Positions 24,448 through 31,908 of a stretch of DNA of 50,004 nucleotides are shown one piece after another. A program made the position numbers and the translations under genes. Below the pieces are notes generated by a model. That model made no database searches, was not told the DNA's origin, and worked only from the letters and a program-made list of their open reading frames with translations. Position 1 is the stretch's first letter. Each line of letters begins with the position of its first letter. The DNA is from an uncultured Oscillospiraceae bacterium (GTDB lineage Bacteria; Bacillota; Clostridia; Oscillospirales; Oscillospiraceae), in NCBI GenBank assembly GCA_934572335.1, contig CAKTKU010000017.1:1-50004 (forward strand), in the 5' to 3' direction.

Positions 24448-25203
24448 ATGGCAAAGATAATAGCTGTGGCGAACCAGAAGGGCGGCGTCGGCAAGACGAC
24501 GACAAGTGTCAACCTCACGGCGGCGCTGAAAACGCTCGGCAAGCGGGTGCTGCTGGTCGACGGAGACCCTCAGGGCAACGCCAGCACCGGCATGGGCGTG
24601 GCGAAGAGCACCCGCCCGAATACATACGACATGATGATAAACAGCGTTCCGGCGGCGGACTGCGTCGTGCGGACGGAGTACGGCGACGTGATACCGGCAA
24701 GCAAGGAGCTGGCCGCTGCGTCTGTGGAGCTCATCGGTGCGGAGCAGCGCGAATACGTCATGCGCACGGCGCTCATGAGCCTTTACAGCGACTACGACTA
24801 TATATTCATCGACTGCCCGCCGTCGCTGGAGCTTCTGACCGTCAATGCGCTCGTCGCGGCGGACAGCGTGCTCATCCCCATGCAGTGCGAATACTACGCG
24901 CTGGAGGGTATAGCCGATCTGGTGACGAGTATAAAAATGTGTAAGAAGCGCCTGAACAAGCGTCTTGAGGTCGAAGGTATAGTGCTGACAATGTACGACG
25001 CAAGAGCGAATCTCACCACGCAGGTCGCGGCAGAGCTGAGAAAATACCTTGAGGGCAAGGTATACGAGACCGTGATACCGCGCTCCGTGCGTCTTTCCGA
25101 GGCGCCGAGCCACGGGCAGCCGGGCATAGCCTACGACAGGTTCAATAAGGGCAGCCGGGCATACATAGAGCTCGCAAAGGAATTTGTGGAGAGAACGGAA
25201 TAA
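24448..25203 (+). CDS. parA: Chromosome partitioning ATPase ParA/Soj
   Basis: The product has 251 residues. The deviant Walker A KGGVGKTT (11-18) carries the signature Lys, with VLLVDGDPQGNAS and the Walker B IFIDCPPSLELLT following. Short chromosomal Soj proteins lack the N-terminal helix-turn-helix of plasmid ParA, as here. It binds DNA as an ATP dimer and works with ParB-parS in origin segregation and regulation of DnaA. It is followed by parB after 12 bases, with a shared promoter upstream. The orientation is toward dnaA. Confidence 0.96.
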   Translation: MAKIIAVANQKGGVGKTTTSVNLTAALKTLGKRVLLVDGDPQGNASTGMGVAKSTRPNTYDMMINSVPAADCVVRTEYGDVIPASKELAAASVELIGAEQREYVMRTALMSLYSDYDYIFIDCPPSLELLTVNALVAADSVLIPMQCEYYALEGIADLVTSIKMCKKRLNKRLEVEGIVLTMYDARANLTTQVAAELRKYLEGKVYETVIPRSVRLSEAPSHGQPGIAYDRFNKGSRAYIELAKEFVERTE

Positions 25204-25215
25204 AAGGAGATATTG

Positions 25216-26082
25216 ATGGCGGCAAAAGAAAAAAAGGGTCTCGGCACGGGGCTTGGCGCGCTCTTCGGCGAGGATATATTTGAAGAAGAAAATCAGGAGA
25301 TAATGACGCTCCCGATAACAAAGGTCGAGCCGAGAAAGGAACAGCCGAGAGAATACTTCGACGAGGCGGCGCTTCAGGAGCTGTCAGAGTCGATAGCGCA
25401 GTTCGGACTAATCCAGCCCATCGTCGTGCGAAAGCTCGACACGGGGTATTATCAGATAATCGCGGGCGAGCGGCGCTGGCGCGCGAGCCGCATGGCGGGG
25501 CTTAAAGAGGTCCCGGTGCGGATAATAGAGGCAGACGACCGGCGCACGGCGGAGCTGGCGTTGGTGGAAAATTTGCAGAGGGAAGACCTCAACCCGATAG
25601 AAGAGGCAAAGGGCTACAAAACACTCATAGAGGTCTACGGCATGACGCAGGAGGAGGCAGCAAAGAGCGTAGGACGCTCGCGCCCCGCGATAACAAACTC
25701 CATGCGGCTGCTGTCGCTGAGCGATGAGGTGCTGACGCTCGTGGAGACGGGAAAGCTCTCCGCCGGTCACGCGCGGGCGCTCGTGCCGATAACGGACGCG
25801 AAAAAGCAGCTCGCCGCGGCCAACGAGGTCATAGACAAGGGGCTGTCCGTGCGCAAAACGGAGGAGCTGGCGGCGAAGGCACAGAGGCCGGAGATTCCGG
25901 CAAAGCCCAAGTCCTCCGGGCTGTCCGTCGACTACGCGGCGGAGGTATCAAAGGAGTTGACGGCGCTGCTCGGGCGGCGCGTACAGCTGACGGACGGGAA
26001 GAAGACCGGCAAAATAGAGCTTGAGTTCTACGGCAGCGACGACAGGGAAGCGCTGATAGAAAAGCTGAAAAAAATGAAATAA
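25216..26082 (+). CDS. parB: Chromosome partitioning protein ParB/Spo0J
   Basis: The product has 288 residues. ATG 25216 lies 6 bases after AAAGGAG. The N-terminal KKGLGTGLGALFGE is followed by the CTPase domain with QPREYF, the GERRWRA box and ENLQREDLNPIEEA. The DNA-binding helix-turn-helix is MTQEEAAKSVGRSRPAITNSMRLL-like around residues 140-165, and a C-terminal dimerisation domain completes it. It binds the two parS sites just upstream and spreads as a sliding clamp. Confidence 0.96.
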   Translation: MAAKEKKGLGTGLGALFGEDIFEEENQEIMTLPITKVEPRKEQPREYFDEAALQELSESIAQFGLIQPIVVRKLDTGYYQIIAGERRWRASRMAGLKEVPVRIIEADDRRTAELALVENLQREDLNPIEEAKGYKTLIEVYGMTQEEAAKSVGRSRPAITNSMRLLSLSDEVLTLVETGKLSAGHARALVPITDAKKQLAAANEVIDKGLSVRKTEELAAKAQRPEIPAKPKSSGLSVDYAAEVSKELTALLGRRVQLTDGKKTGKIELEFYGSDDREALIEKLKKMK

Positions 26083-26110
26083 TCAATATCTATATAAGGA
26101 GAAAATAAAA

Positions 26111-27415
26111 ATGCTTGATATTAGATTCGTAAGAGAGAATCCGGAAATAGTCAAGGAGAACATCAAAAAGAAGTTTCAGGACTCGAAGCTCCCCCTCGTG
26201 GATGAGGTGCTCGACCTTGACGCAAAGAACAGAGCGGCCATAACCGAGGCGAGCGATCTTCGCGCGAGCCGCAACACACTCTCCAAGCAGATAGGCATGC
26301 TGATGGGTCAGGCGAAGAAGGACCCCAGCAAGGCCGAGGAAGCGGAGAAGATAAAGGAGCAGGTCAAGAAAAACGCCGACCGCCTCGCCGAGCTTGAGGA
26401 GCTTGAAGAGAAGTACGCAAAGCGCATCCGCGAGATCATGCTGAATATACCCAATATCATCGACCCGTCTGTCCCCATCGGTCCCGACGACAGCTGCAAT
26501 GTCGAGGTCCAGCGCTTTGGAGAGCCGGTCGTCCCCGATTTTGAGATACCCTATCACACCGAGATCATGGAGCGCTTCAACGGCGTGGACATGGACGCGG
26601 CCGGCCGCGTTTCCGGCAACGGATTCTACTACCTCATGGGCGACATCGCACGTCTGCACTCCGCCGTGCTCGCCTACGCGCGCGACTTTATGATAAATAA
26701 GGGCTTCATCTACTGCATCCCGCCGTTCATGATCCACGGCAACGTCGTTGAGGGCGTCATGAGCCAGACGGACATGGACGCAATGATGTACAAGATAGAG
26801 GGGGAAGACCTCTACCTCATCGGCACGAGCGAGCATTCCATGATAGGCAAGTTCATCGACCAGATCATCCCCGAGGAGACCCTGCCGCAGACGCTGACGA
26901 GCTATTCCCCGTGCTTCCGCAAGGAGAAGGGCGCGCACGGCATAGAGGAGCGCGGCGTATACCGCATCCACCAGTTTGAAAAGCAGGAAATGATAGTCGT
27001 GTGCAGGCCGGAGGACTCCATGGCGTGGTACGAGAAGATGTGGCGCTTCTCCGTGGAGCTGTTCCGCAGCATGGACATTCCCGTGCGCCAGCTGGAGTGC
27101 TGCTCGGGCGACCTTGCCGACCTCAAGGTCAAGTCCTGCGACATTGAGGCGTGGTCGCCCAGACAGCAGAAGTATTTCGAGGTCTGCTCCTGCTCCAACC
27201 TCGGCGACGCTCAGGCGCGCCGCCTGAAGATGCGCGTGAAGGGCGCGGACGGCAAGATGTATCTGCCGCACACACTCAACAACACCGTCGTCGCGCCGCC
27301 GCGTATGCTCATCGCATTTCTGGAGAACCATCTCCAGGCCGACGGCAGCGTCACGATACCCGAGGTCCTGCGCCCGTACATGGGCGGCACGGAAGTGCTC
27401 ATCCCCAGGAAGTAA
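26111..27415 (+). CDS. serS: Seryl-tRNA synthetase (variant motif type)
   Basis: The product has 434 residues, with AAGGAG 9 bases before ATG. An N-terminal antiparallel coiled-coil arm (about residues 30-105, Lys/Glu-rich) precedes the class II core. The motif 2 region reads FRKEKGAHGIEERGVYRIHQFEKQEM, and the usual TAE serine-binding stretch is TSEHSMIGKF. These differ from the common bacterial FRSEAGSAGRDTRG form but keep the key Arg and Glu. Motif 3 is NTVVAPPRMLIAFLENH. There is no T-box: only 28 bases separate it from parB. It may be co-transcribed with parAB. Confidence 0.94.
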   Translation: MLDIRFVRENPEIVKENIKKKFQDSKLPLVDEVLDLDAKNRAAITEASDLRASRNTLSKQIGMLMGQAKKDPSKAEEAEKIKEQVKKNADRLAELEELEEKYAKRIREIMLNIPNIIDPSVPIGPDDSCNVEVQRFGEPVVPDFEIPYHTEIMERFNGVDMDAAGRVSGNGFYYLMGDIARLHSAVLAYARDFMINKGFIYCIPPFMIHGNVVEGVMSQTDMDAMMYKIEGEDLYLIGTSEHSMIGKFIDQIIPEETLPQTLTSYSPCFRKEKGAHGIEERGVYRIHQFEKQEMIVVCRPEDSMAWYEKMWRFSVELFRSMDIPVRQLECCSGDLADLKVKSCDIEAWSPRQQKYFEVCSCSNLGDAQARRLKMRVKGADGKMYLPHTLNNTVVAPPRMLIAFLENHLQADGSVTIPEVLRPYMGGTEVLIPRK

Positions 27416-27441
27416 TTGATTTAGAAAGTAATAAGTCCTAT

Positions 27442-27470
27442 AAATGCGCCGTTTACGCGGCGCATTTTTT
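27442..27470 (+). terminator. Intrinsic terminator after serS
   Basis: A perfect 10-bp stem (27442-27451 with 27458-27467) is followed by a T-run to 27470. It ends the par-serS transcription unit before dnaA. Confidence 0.9.
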
Positions 27471-27504
27471 ATATCCATAGCTCTACTTTATTATATTATA
27501 GATA

Positions 27505-27533
27505 TTGCAATGAGGGGCGAAATTTGCTATAAT
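27505..27533 (+). promoter_or_regulatory. Promoter for dnaA
   Basis: TTGCAA (27505-27510) and TATAAT (27528-27533) are 17 bases apart, 56 bases before the dnaA ATG. The flanking sequence is AT-rich, but I see no good DnaA box upstream of dnaA. Confidence 0.8.
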
Positions 27534-27589
27534 AGCATGATAAAATTTATCCTAATTATGCGCTCAGATAAAAATTCACGAGGTATCAT

Positions 27590-28900
27590 ATGAATTCTCT
27601 CAACGACATATGGCAGGAGATAATGAAAACTCTCGCCAAGCATCTCACGCCCACGGCGATAGACACATGGTTCGCCGACTGTGAGCCGGTGGAAATTGAC
27701 GACTGCCGCCTTGTCATACACACAAGCTCCGACTTCAAACGCGGCATAATCGTCAACCGCTTCGCCGAGACGATAAAGTCCGTGCTGTCCGATCTCTTCT
27801 CCTGCGAGTTTGAGCTTACCGTGCTCGCCGGGGACGAGCTGAACGACTATGTCAGCAATAAGGCGGAGGATAATCTTCTGCCGGAGATGGCGGGGTATAC
27901 GTTTGACCGCTTCATCGTCGGCAACTCCAATAAATTTGCGCACGCCGCCGCGATAGCCGTGGCGGAGAGACCGGGGCAGACCTATAACCCGCTCTTTATC
28001 TACGGCAACTCAGGCCTCGGGAAGACGCATCTGCTGCTCGCAATAGGGCAGGCGATACATGAGCGCGAGCCGAATAAAAAAATCGCCTATATAAAGGGCG
28101 ACGACTTCACAAACCAGATGGTCAAGTCCATAAAGGACGGCACGGTCGATGAATTCCGGCTCAAATACCGCAACGTTGACCTTTTCCTCGTGGACGATAT
28201 ACAGTTCATCGCGGGCAAGCGCTCCACGCAGGAGGAATTTTTCCATACATTCAACAACATCTATGAGGCGGGGCACCAGATCGTTATAACCTCCGACCGT
28301 CCGCCGATGGAAATGTCGCTGCTGGACGACCGTCTTCGCACGAGGTTTGAGGGCGGGCTCATGGCGGACATACAGCCGCCCGATCTTGAAACGCGCATGG
28401 CGATAACGCGCAATAAGGCGGCGCAGCTCGGTCTCGTGCTGACAGATGACGCCGTCATGTATATCGCGACGAACATCACCGCGAACATCCGCCAGATAGA
28501 GGGCGTGATAAAGCGCCTGACAGCGTATAAGGAGATACTTGACTACACGATAACGAAGGACTCCGTGGAGCGCGCGATAAAGGACGTCATACGCCGCGGG
28601 GAATATGTCCCCTCGCCGGAGCGGATAATCAGCGAGACCGCGCGCTATTACTCCCTGCGCGAGGAGGATCTGAGAGGACAGAACCGCTCAAAGAACACCG
28701 CGATCGCGCGTCAAGTGTCCATGTACCTCATGCGCTCGCTCACAAACCTCTCGCTCAAGGATATAGGCACGGAGTATGAGGACAGAAACCACGCCACGGT
28801 GCTCAGCTCCATAAGAAAGATAGAGGACCTTCTCAAAAACGACCCCGCGATGGCAGGGACGATAAGAGATATAACCTCAAATATCAACTCCAACGTCTGA
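27590..28900 (+). CDS. dnaA: Chromosomal replication initiator DnaA
   Basis: The product has 436 residues. Domain I contains WFADCEPVEI, a short linker follows, and the AAA+ domain III has Walker A GNSGLGKT (139-146), Walker B LFLVDDIQF and the arginine-finger region. Domain IV carries the DNA-binding signature DRNHATVLSSIRKIE. Binding to DnaA boxes melts the origin. It starts after GAGGT and is followed by a 237-base AT-rich interval before dnaN. The usual upstream neighbours rpmH and rnpA are not there. Confidence 0.98.
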   Translation: MNSLNDIWQEIMKTLAKHLTPTAIDTWFADCEPVEIDDCRLVIHTSSDFKRGIIVNRFAETIKSVLSDLFSCEFELTVLAGDELNDYVSNKAEDNLLPEMAGYTFDRFIVGNSNKFAHAAAIAVAERPGQTYNPLFIYGNSGLGKTHLLLAIGQAIHEREPNKKIAYIKGDDFTNQMVKSIKDGTVDEFRLKYRNVDLFLVDDIQFIAGKRSTQEEFFHTFNNIYEAGHQIVITSDRPPMEMSLLDDRLRTRFEGGLMADIQPPDLETRMAITRNKAAQLGLVLTDDAVMYIATNITANIRQIEGVIKRLTAYKEILDYTITKDSVERAIKDVIRRGEYVPSPERIISETARYYSLREEDLRGQNRSKNTAIARQVSMYLMRSLTNLSLKDIGTEYEDRNHATVLSSIRKIEDLLKNDPAMAGTIRDITSNINSNV

Positions 28901-29137
28901 AAAAAGCTCTCTTGAAGTTTTAAACATTTCGCTGTGGAGAATGAAAACTTTGCTGTTGAAAACCGACAGGCCAACAGCCCATGTTTAAAACGTGAAAATA
29001 ACCAACAATTTTTATAACAGCGAAAACGCAGTGTTTTCAACGGTTTTAAGGGCTTTTCCACAATAATTTCGCCTAATACTAATTATACTAAAAATATTAT
29101 CCTTTATATACTTACAGAAAAAACGGAGGAAGTAAAA
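28901..29137. other. oriC: Putative oriC segment (dnaA-dnaN interval)
   Basis: This interval is AT-rich with no reading frame. It holds two near-consensus DnaA boxes: TGTGGAGAA at 28933-28941 and TTTTCCACA at 29054-29062, each one mismatch from TTATCCACA or its complement. Ten bases after the second box come six in-phase triplets CTA-ATA-CTA-ATT-ATA-CTA (29073-29090), resembling the DnaA-trio array of Bacillus-type unwinding elements, and then an AT-rich run to 29111. Further TTTTCAACG-like degenerate boxes are scattered. The dnaN Shine-Dalgarno sequence CGGAGG closes the region. Confidence 0.65.
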
Positions 29138-30253
29138 ATGAAATTCACCTGTGAAAAATACATACTGCAAAACGCCGTCACCGTCGCCTCCAGAGCGGCG
29201 GCAGCGAAAAGCCCCATCCCCGCGCTCGAGGGTCTGCTGATCTCCGTTGGGGCGCAGGTGCGTATCACGGGGTACGACCTCAAGAAGGGCATATACACGA
29301 ACATAGAGGCCGACGTGAGCGAGCCGGGCGAGATCGTCGTCGGCGCGCGCCTCTTCGGCGAGATGATACGCCGCATGCCGGACGGGATAGTCACCGTGTC
29401 CTCGGACGCGAACAATTCCGTCGAGGTCAGGTGCGGCAAGAGCGAATTCAACTTCATCGGCATAAGCCCCGACGATTACCCCGAGCTTCCCACCGTCGAG
29501 GGAAGAAACAATATCACCATCCCCCAGAAGATACTCAAGAGCATGATAAACCAGACCATCTTCGCCGTGTCCGACAGCGACGTCCGCCCCATATATACAG
29601 GCGAGCTTTTTGAGGTCGGCAGCGATACGCTCACGCTCGTGGCAGTGGACGGATACCGCCTTGCAAAGCGAGTGGAGAAGATAGAGGGCGGCAAGCTTGA
29701 AGAGTGCAATTTCGTCGTCCCCGGCTCGACGCTGACTGATATAGAGCGCATATGCACCGACGAGGAGGACGGCGAGCTTGAGATCGCCGTGGGCGACAAG
29801 CACATTTCCTTCATCATCGGCAGCACGGTCGTCGTCTCAAGAAGGCTCGAGGGCGAATTCCTCAACTACAGAAAATCACTGCCGACGGAGTTTCGCTTCA
29901 CGCTCGGCGTTGACAGGTCGGAGCTTATACGCGCGATCGACCGCGTGTCGCTCATTGTCAACCAGAAAAACAGCAGCCCCGTGCGCATGACGTGCACCGA
30001 CAGCGCCATCGACCTTCTCTGCCTCACGCCGATAGGCAAGGCGGAGGATGTGTGCACCTGCGAGGGCGACGGACAGGGACTCGAGATAGGCTTCAACGAC
30101 AGATACCTCACGGACGCGCTGAAGGCGGCGGGCGTGGACAAGGTCAACCTCAATCTCAATACCTCGTCCTCCCCCTGCATCATCACGGCCGACGATGGGA
30201 CGGAGAACTTCACGTATATGATACTGCCCGTGCGTCTTCGCGCCGGGGACTGA
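29138..30253 (+). CDS. dnaN: DNA polymerase III beta subunit (sliding clamp)
   Basis: The product has 371 residues, with the three repeated clamp folds of the family. MKFTCEKYILQNAVTVASRA at the N-terminus and the terminal ENFTYMILPVRL are typical. The PVR-type C-terminus near the hydrophobic pocket is present. It tethers PolC/DnaE to DNA. It lies in the standard origin order dnaA-dnaN-yaaA-recF. Confidence 0.98.
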   Translation: MKFTCEKYILQNAVTVASRAAAAKSPIPALEGLLISVGAQVRITGYDLKKGIYTNIEADVSEPGEIVVGARLFGEMIRRMPDGIVTVSSDANNSVEVRCGKSEFNFIGISPDDYPELPTVEGRNNITIPQKILKSMINQTIFAVSDSDVRPIYTGELFEVGSDTLTLVAVDGYRLAKRVEKIEGGKLEECNFVVPGSTLTDIERICTDEEDGELEIAVGDKHISFIIGSTVVVSRRLEGEFLNYRKSLPTEFRFTLGVDRSELIRAIDRVSLIVNQKNSSPVRMTCTDSAIDLLCLTPIGKAEDVCTCEGDGQGLEIGFNDRYLTDALKAAGVDKVNLNLNTSSSPCIITADDGTENFTYMILPVRLRAGD

Positions 30254-30269
30254 TTGGAAAAGAGCATAA

Positions 30270-30482
30270 ATGGAGAAAATAAGTATAGTAACCGAATACA
30301 TCAAGCTTGATTCGCTTTTGAAGCTCGCGGCGCTCGTCGGCACGGGCGGAGAGGCAAAGTACGTCATATCCGAGGGCATGGTGACTGTCAACGGCGAGGT
30401 GTGCACCCAGCGCGGAAAAAAGCTGCACCCCGGCGACAGGGTCAGCTTTTCGGAAAACGAGCTTGAGATAGAGCGCGGATGA
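30270..30482 (+). CDS. yaaA: S4-domain RNA-binding protein YaaA
   Basis: The product has 70 residues. It contains an S4-type fold (LDSLLKLAALVGTGGEAK, then GMVTVNGEVCTQRGKKLHPGD), as in the small YaaA protein always found between dnaN and recF in Bacillota. Its function is not firmly known; ribosome-related roles have been proposed. The stop overlaps the recF ATG (ATGA). Confidence 0.93.
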   Translation: MEKISIVTEYIKLDSLLKLAALVGTGGEAKYVISEGMVTVNGEVCTQRGKKLHPGDRVSFSENELEIERG

Positions 30483-31579
30483 GAGTTGAAAAGATCGCGC
30501 TCAACGGCTTTCGCAACTACGAATGGGACACGGCGGAGTTTGCGCCGGGGACGAACGTTATAAGCGGCGCGAACGCGCAGGGCAAGACGAATCTTTTGGA
30601 GAGCGTATATATGCTCTCCACCGGGCGGAGCTTTCGCACGCGGTTTGACAGGGAGCTTGTGGGCTTCGGCTTTTCCTCGGCGGAGATACTTGCCGACGTG
30701 GAGAGCCATGACCGCGAGCAGACGGTGAATATCGTCCTGCGCCCCGGCACGGCGAAGAAGATAAGCGTGAACAGCGTGAAGAAGACCGCGTCGGAGCTTT
30801 GCGAGACGGTGAACACCGTGCTCTTCTGCCCGGACGACCTCAACCTCATAAAAGAGGGCGCCGCGGTGAGAAGACGTTTGCTTGACAACGCCATAAGCCA
30901 GATACGCCCGCGGTACGCGGAGTTTCTCGCGCAGTTCAATAAGCTCTACGAGCACAAAACGCGGATATTGAAGGACTGGCGGGATAAGCCGTCGCTCCTT
31001 GACACGCTGGATGAATTCTCGGACGGGATGTGCCGCGCGTCGGCGCAGCTCATCCGCTACCGCTCCGCGTTCGCCGCGCGCCTTGACAAGGCCGCCGCGC
31101 CCATACACAGTGACTTTTCCGGCGAGGGTGAGCGGCTTGAGGTGCGGTATAAGACCGTCAGCACCGTCACGGACCCGACCGCCCCGGCCAAGGAGATATA
31201 CTATGAGCTCTGCGACCATCAGGAGCGCCACCGTCAGGCGGAGCTGGACGCGGGGCAGTGCCTGACCGGCGCGCACAAGGACGACCTTGAAATTTATATA
31301 AACGGCAATGCCGCACGCTCGTTCGCCTCCCAGGGGCAGACGAGGACGGCCGCGCTTTCGCTGAAGCTCGCCGAGCGGGAGATATTTCTCGCGGAAACGG
31401 GGGAGTACCCGATACTCCTTCTGGACGACGTGCTGTCCGAGCTTGACGCGAAGCGGCAGGAGTTCGTGCTTAACAGCATCGGCGGCGGACAGACGCTCAT
31501 AACCTGCTGCGAGGACGAGGGAATATCCAGGCGGACCGGCGGCAAGGTGCTTTTTGTCGAAAAGGGTCGGATAAAGTAA
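30479..31579 (+). CDS. recF: DNA replication and repair protein RecF
   Basis: The product has 366 residues. Walker A is GANAQGKTN near residue 30, after the N-terminal LNGFRNY. The ABC-type signature segment ASQGQTRTAALSLKLAE and Walker B LLLDDVLSELD follow. It loads RecA at single-stranded gaps with RecO and RecR. The start overlaps yaaA by four bases, and the remB ATG follows directly on its stop. Confidence 0.97.
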   Translation: MRVEKIALNGFRNYEWDTAEFAPGTNVISGANAQGKTNLLESVYMLSTGRSFRTRFDRELVGFGFSSAEILADVESHDREQTVNIVLRPGTAKKISVNSVKKTASELCETVNTVLFCPDDLNLIKEGAAVRRRLLDNAISQIRPRYAEFLAQFNKLYEHKTRILKDWRDKPSLLDTLDEFSDGMCRASAQLIRYRSAFAARLDKAAAPIHSDFSGEGERLEVRYKTVSTVTDPTAPAKEIYYELCDHQERHRQAELDAGQCLTGAHKDDLEIYINGNAARSFASQGQTRTAALSLKLAEREIFLAETGEYPILLLDDVLSELDAKRQEFVLNSIGGGQTLITCCEDEGISRRTGGKVLFVEKGRIK

Positions 31580-31849
31580 ATGAAGAGGATAAATTACATC
31601 CATCTCGGCAAGGGGAGCGTAATAAACACCGGCGGGATAATCGGGGTATTCGATCTTGACATAACCTCGCAGTCGCACATTACGCGCGCCTACCTCACCG
31701 CGGCGGAAAAGAACGGACAGGTCATAAACGCCGCGGAGGATATACCGAAATCCTTCGTCGTCACGGAGGAGAACGGACAGCGGCGCGTATACCTCAGCCA
31801 GCTTGCCTCCGCAACGCTTCTGAAACGCGCAGGGAGCGGAAAGTTATAA
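31580..31849 (+). CDS. remB: RemB/YaaB-type DUF370 DNA-binding regulator
   Basis: The product has 89 residues. The N-terminal YIHLGKGSVINTGGIIGVFDLD is diagnostic of the DUF370 family, found between recF and gyrB in Bacillota (YaaB/RemB). The paralogue RemA activates biofilm matrix and osmoprotection genes; the role of RemB is less clear. The ATG abuts the recF stop, so translation is coupled. Confidence 0.9.
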   Translation: MKRINYIHLGKGSVINTGGIIGVFDLDITSQSHITRAYLTAAEKNGQVINAAEDIPKSFVVTEENGQRRVYLSQLASATLLKRAGSGKL

Positions 31850-31908
31850 ACAATTTATGCGACAAATGTGGAAAGTTTTCAAGAAAATAATATTTTGGAG
31901 AACAGACT

